A stretch of 10,903 nt of DNA, taken from Euperipatoides rowelli (taxonomy: Eukaryota > Onychophora > Udeonychophora > Euonychophora > Peripatopsidae). Positions 7,620 to 10,903 of the stretch are shown here, piece by piece. The DNA lies in assembly GCA_003024985.2 (NCBI GenBank), contig PXIH01S0011848.1, one strand, 5' to 3'. Numbering within the stretch: position 1 is the first letter of the stretch; each line of letters opens with the position of its first letter. The notes beneath the pieces are model-generated. The model ran no database searches. It worked only from the letters and a program-made list of their open reading frames with translations, and was not told the origin of the DNA. A program made the position numbers and the translations under genes.

Positions 7620-7790
7620 TGTTTCTTATGTGAACATGAGTTTGATCTAACAAATTATAAAGTTAGAGATCATTATCATATCTCAGAGCAGTATTGGGGC
7701 CCTTTTTGTAATACTTGCAACCTCCGATTTAAGCAACTAAAGTTCATTCCTGTTATCTTCCATAACTATTCCAAAATATGATGCTCATCT
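7620..7790 (+). other. HNH/endonuclease VII-like Cys/His region and exonuclease motif II
   Basis: Frame 3 reads CFLCEHEF, VRDHYH (DHYH at 7668-7679) and CNTCNLRF, an HNH-like zinc arrangement typical of this polymerase group and similar to recombination endonuclease VII domains. The next block, PVIFHNYSK, is the start of exonuclease motif II (N-x-x-x-Y/F-D). It is split by one extra base in an A run just before 7777, so the frame stops at 7779-7781 and YDAHLF continues in frame 1. Confidence 0.75.
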
Positions 7791-8177
7791 TTTTGATAAA
7801 TCTTTAACACTAGCTAATTATCAGAGAACTATCAGTGATCCCTCAAACCAAGGAACTCTACATTTCGTTAAGTAAAGCAGTGATATGCAATGATGGCAAA
7901 AAAGTATTTTTGCGATTCTTGGATAGTTACCGGTTTCTACCTTCTAGCTTGACTGAAATATTAGAGCCAGAATAATTCAACATCATAAAATTAAATTTCC
8001 CTGAAAAGGCTTATTTTAAGAAAGGGAGTAAATCCGTACCGTATATCTACCATATGTATTGGTATATGGAATGACAGTTACTGCCTCAAAATAAATTTAT
8101 TCCGATTTATATGATGTAGGTACATATTTCAGATACAGAATATTATCATGCGCTTAATGTCTGTGGAAAAATTTCAT

Positions 8178-8258
8178 CTACAGATATTAGGTGATTATAA
8201 TGATTTGTATTTGAAATGTGATGTTTTAATTTTAGCAGACACTTTTGAGCAATTTTGA
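8178..8258 (+). other. Exonuclease motif III block
   Basis: Frame 3 reads LGDYNDLYLKCDVLILADTF. YLKCD (8208-8222) matches the Y-x3-D form of family-B exonuclease motif III. A TGA follows at 8256-8258 and similarity continues in frame 2 from about 8262 (KLNPAHFFTSPGL). Confidence 0.75.
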
Positions 8259-8495
8259 CTTTTCTGCAAAAAGATTACAAACTTAACCCCGCACACTTCT
8301 TTACCTCTCCAGGATTATATTGTAGTAGTATGTTAAAGTCTACTAAAGTCGAGTTGCAATTATTACAAGAGTATGACATGATTATGTGCATTGAGCGTGG
8401 GCTACTTGGAGGCATATCCCAGGTATCTCATCGCTATGCAAAGGCAAACAATCCTTACATGGCCGACTATGATAATGACCAGGATATACTGTTAT

Positions 8496-8560
8496 TTACT
8501 GTATTTCGATGTAAATAACTTGTATGGATGGTTCATGGTCCAGCCCTTCCCCATGAATAA
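8496..8560 (+). other. Polymerase motif A
   Basis: Frame 3 reads FDVNNLYGWFM, with the catalytic aspartate codon at 8508-8510. The preceding 230 bp of similarity are in frame 2, so a frameshift lies just before the motif, near 8490. Downstream, GYILEVNLDDL continues in the same frame to a TAG at 8697-8699. Confidence 0.85.
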
Positions 8561-8930
8561 TTTCATGTGGTTAAGTGATGATGAGATCATGACTCTTGAT
8601 TTTTTGAACCACCCCAAAGATGCAGGTACAGGCTACATCTTAGAGGTGAATTTAGATGACCTCAATAACCAAAATGATCTCCACAATGGGTTCCACTAGC
8701 TCCATTTAGTGAACTCCATATTAAGGTGAGCACTATAGACACTGACGTGTTTAAAAATTGCTCACAACTTTGAATCCTAAAAGGAAATTTGTGGTGCATT
8801 ATAGAACCCTTCAGTTATATTTAAAGCTTGGCCTTATTTGTTTCTCCCAATGACCCTTGTTGAAATCTTATGTAGATCTCAACAACAAATTAAGACCAGA
8901 CATTATTGATAATTTCGGAAGAGATTGTAT

Positions 8931-8985
8931 AAATTAATGAACAATTCTGTCTTTGGCAAGACGATGGAATCTGTACGAAACTGTC
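8931..8985 (+). other. Polymerase motif B
   Basis: Frame 3 reads KLMNNSVFGKTMESVRN, the fingers-domain motif that contacts the incoming nucleotide and template. The upstream segment (8767-8925, frame 1, with VVHYRTLQLYLKLGL and SYVDLNNKLRP) carries a stop at 8851-8853. Confidence 0.88.
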
Positions 8986-9124
8986 AAAATATAGTCTTGT
9001 ATGTGTATGGGAGACCATTAGAAAACAAATTTCTAAAGCCATCTTTAAATCAACTACTAATTTGCCGAAAATCTGGCCCCTGTACATCTTTATAGAGAAA
9101 GAATATTTTTAATAAACCCATTTA

Positions 9125-9421
9125 GCCTATGTTGGAATGGCAATCTTAGACTTGAAAATGTTCAAAGTCTACATTTCCCATTACAATGTAATGGTACTTA
9201 AGTATCAAAGTAAGCTAAAGGTCCTCTATCATGATACAGATTCATTCCAGTATCAAAAATATATGAATGATATATATCATGATATGACCGATCCTGAATT
9301 TAGCAAACACTTTGATACTTCAAATTACCCAGCAAATAATCCATATGGCATTACTCCTGGATTGAACCGATTAGCTCTAGGACTCATGAAGGATGAGAAT
9401 AAATGGGAAAACATGATATAG
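9125..9421 (+). other. Polymerase motif C region
   Basis: Frame 2 reads YVGMAILDLKMFK, then LYHDTDSFQY. The DTD catalytic pair is at 9233-9241, the palm-domain motif C. Acid residues are intact. The frame ends in a TAG at 9419-9421, although recognisable sequence (GLRSKMY) continues in the same frame beyond it. Confidence 0.88.
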
Positions 9422-9700
9422 TTCATCGGATTGAGGAGTAAGATGTATGTCAATAAAGTAGCAGACACCATCACTAAAAGAATTAAAGGCATCACAAAAT
9501 GTGTGATTAAGAATGTCTAACCGCTGGTATAGTTAACTACCAAAATGTAGTGACTATAAAATCGGATAGACATGAAGTCTTCACTTATAAAAATTCTAAG
9601 AAAGCCCTTTGTTTTTTTAGACGATAAGAAATATATTCTAGGATGGTAGGCCTATTACATGTCACAGCAATGGACATTATAGATTACGCCCTTAAGTCCG
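9422..9700 (+). other. C-terminal end of the polymerase pseudogene
   Basis: After the stop at 9419, frame 2 continues with GLRSKMYVNK and ITKRIKGITK to a TAA at 9518-9520. The reading then moves to frame 1 (SDRHEVFTYKNSKKAL, about 9562-9609) and back to frame 2 (LDDKKYI, from 9617). Similarity fades by about 9680-9700, so the gene end is approximate. Confidence 0.7.
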
Positions 9701-9789
9701 ATGAAATCTTTTCATTTTTTTTTATTTATTCGTTTTTCTTTGTAAATTTTTTTATTAGTAGGTTATGATGATATTAAAGAAGGGAGGTA

Positions 9790-10190
9790 ACTCTAGGGTG
9801 TAGGGTCAATGTGGGTATTTGTAAACATTTTTTTCTAATTTTTTTGTTTAACTTAAATAAAAATGCTTTCTTTATTAATTACAGTACTTGTTAGCTAAAT
9901 TGTTCTTTGTGAAACATTTTGGCAGGTCTTTTAAACCTTCTCAGTAAATTTTGAGTGCCCAGGTATCACAATAAGTAAACAATTCAATGTTTACAATTAC
10001 CCCACTGTGTTTACAAATACCCCACCTTGTTAGGGGTATTTGTAAGCATGGATCTTTTAAACTTTGTAGTTTTTGCAATCCAAAACTAGTGTAATTGTAA
10101 ACATAATTTGTTCTCAAGACTCAAGGTAACACCATCAATAAATATTTTCTATTAAATGTTTACAATTAGCCTACCTCAAAAGTTTAAAAA
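9790..10190. repeat. Alternating inverted repeats, probable fold-back element
   Basis: The phrase (gg)gtattTGTAAACA, or a clear variant, occurs seven times in mixed orientation: forward at about 9813, 9975, 10033 and 10091, reverse at about 9988, 10008 and 10156. The outermost copies (9811 forward, 10156-10170 reverse) face each other like terminal inverted repeats of a ~360-bp fold-back element. No coding frame is present. Exact element limits and a target-site duplication are not clear. Confidence 0.6.
10008..10048. repeat. Strong 16-bp hairpin
   Basis: Arms tgtttacaaatacccc (10008-10023) and ggggtatttgtaagca (10033-10048) pair at 15 of 16 positions around a 9-base loop. It lies in the middle of the cluster of inverted repeats. 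There is no U tract or other sign of a terminator, and the context is eukaryotic. Confidence 0.8.
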
Positions 10191-10680
10191 AAAACATTAG
10201 AAGTCATAAAGAGCTGTAGTTTGGTAATGATTTGAAACTTTATTTTTGTGAAGTATGAAAATAATAAATGGCTGATTCATTAACCAGCACTACAAATTCA
10301 AAGGCATATAAAATATAAAAATTTAAATTGATAAGAAAACTAAAAGTTTTGAACAATAATTTCATTCTTTAGGTCAAATGAAACATTTTAGTAGAATAGA
10401 ACCTAGGCCTACTTAGGTTCTTTCTTTATTTTAGACTTATATGTAGCCCTTTAAACATGAGGCCTACTTAGCTAGGGCCTACTGTATAAGTTGAAAAAAA
10501 AAATATCCCAACACACACAAAAAAAATCCTTAAGCAGCCTAGTAGGGACAATGCTGATTTGCTGTTGTAGTGAGAAGTTACCTTCACCCTAATCAGTTTA
10601 AGTAAAATTATTATTTTTCATAAACACACTACCAGGAAAAATGTAAAAAAATTTTCTGTCTCAACACTTTATTTCTGGAT
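10191..10680. other. AT-rich non-coding stretch, no gene seen
   Basis: No coding signal on either strand. It includes a short palindrome with arms gaaccta (10399-10405) and taggttc (10414-10420) around a TAGGCCTA core, and a nearby pair of ggcctact phrases (10461-10468, 10477-10484). Confidence 0.5.
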
Positions 10681-10703
10681 TACGTAATAGGGGAAGGTGG
10701 AAC

Positions 10704-10737
10704 ACAGTGTTACACGGGGTACAGTGTTACATTTACA
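10704..10737. repeat. Two-copy 17-bp repeat
   Basis: The phrase acagtgttac occurs at 10704-10713 and 10721-10730, a period of 17 bp, just after a ggggaaggtgg segment. It may be the edge of a dispersed repeat running off the window. Confidence 0.5.
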
Positions 10738-10903
10738 TTTTGCCATCAGCTGTTAGCTTTCTTTGTCATAACTATTGGTCAGGCATCTTGTTTCATACAA
10801 TCCACCTGATTTGAAGTGATTTCAAGCAACAGTAATTTTTTGGTAACTAAAAATTTGTTTTTGCATTGTTAAAGTAAAATATTTACTTCAAAATAAAGTT
10901 GAT

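Larger units (their letters stand above)
5549..9700 (+). pseudogene. Polinton/adintovirus-type family-B DNA polymerase, decayed
   Basis: This is the remnant of a protein-primed-type DNA polymerase B that would copy a linear virus or transposon genome. Landmarks appear in the expected order: an N-terminal block with GSGWVL and CFAWSVLAGL, a Cys/His cluster, exonuclease motifs I-III, an HNH-like Cys/His region, polymerase motif A (DVNNLYG), motif B (NNSVFGKT), motif C (HDTDS), and a C-terminal LRSKMY and KRIKGI. From about 5935 to 9700 is roughly 1,250 codons, close to full length for the family. The reading jumps between all three forward frames at least a dozen times. In-frame stops include 5914, 6169, 6295, 6573, 7395, 7527, 7973, 8072, 8117, 8851 and 9419, so it cannot be functional as assembled. 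Other genes of such elements are absent. The polymerase call is secure; placement among Polintons, adintoviruses or relatives is from motif recognition. Confidence 0.9.

Noticed and set aside
8890-9087. 65-codon minus-strand open frame
   Set aside because: It lies antisense to polymerase motif B and has no independent support.
10008-10048. Hairpin as a transcription terminator or small RNA
   Set aside because: There is no U tract, no adjacent gene and no bacterial context; it belongs to the alternating inverted repeats.
1-10903. tRNA, rRNA or other structured RNA genes
   Set aside because: I found no tRNA-like internal promoter boxes with cloverleaf pairing and no rRNA signature on either strand by eye.

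Overview
The window looks like nuclear DNA of an invertebrate animal. It is AT-rich (I estimate about 30% G+C) and gene-poor, and it is crowded with repeats. It holds a BEL/Pao retrotransposon fragment, a hAT-type non-autonomous transposon with target-site duplications, and a decayed Polinton/adintovirus-type DNA polymerase, so a bacterial or phage source is excluded. The octamer TAGGCCTA occurs eight times, which may help identify the clade. I cannot name the phylum securely; a marine invertebrate such as a mollusc or crustacean is a guess.

Layout, left to right. Positions 1-237 hold the end of a BEL/Pao integrase core reading rightward. From 238 to about 4750 is mostly AT-rich non-coding DNA. 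Within it, on the minus strand, are two 99-bp coding blocks that look like exons of a host gene: 1605-1703, with acceptor, donor and phase 0 at both ends, and 4651-4749, with an ATG and a donor in phase 0. The roughly 3 kb between them would be an intron. It contains a ~500-bp hAT MITE (2290-2788) and a repeat complex (3228-3960) with 17-bp and 35-bp tandem arrays.

From about 5072 to 9700 lies the remnant of a virus-like mobile element. Its main part is a rightward family-B, protein-primed-type DNA polymerase pseudogene of nearly full length. All the landmark motifs can be found, but they are spread over all three forward frames and broken by many stops and frameshifts. Its N-terminus is a proline-rich internally repeated tract followed by an acidic stretch. 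Just upstream, reading leftward, is a second decayed coding stretch (about 5331-5072) with tandem six-residue repeats that I cannot assign. No integrase, packaging ATPase, protease or capsid gene and no terminal inverted repeats of such an element are visible, so only part of the element is present.

The right end (9715-10903) has no gene. It carries a cluster of alternating GTATTTGTAAACA-like repeats with a strong hairpin, a short palindrome and a 17-bp-period repeat.

No operon or functional pathway is present. The picture is a host gene's introns and upstream flank filled with old mobile elements, with one viral-type polymerase fossil. The two host exons are the only stretches that look intact.
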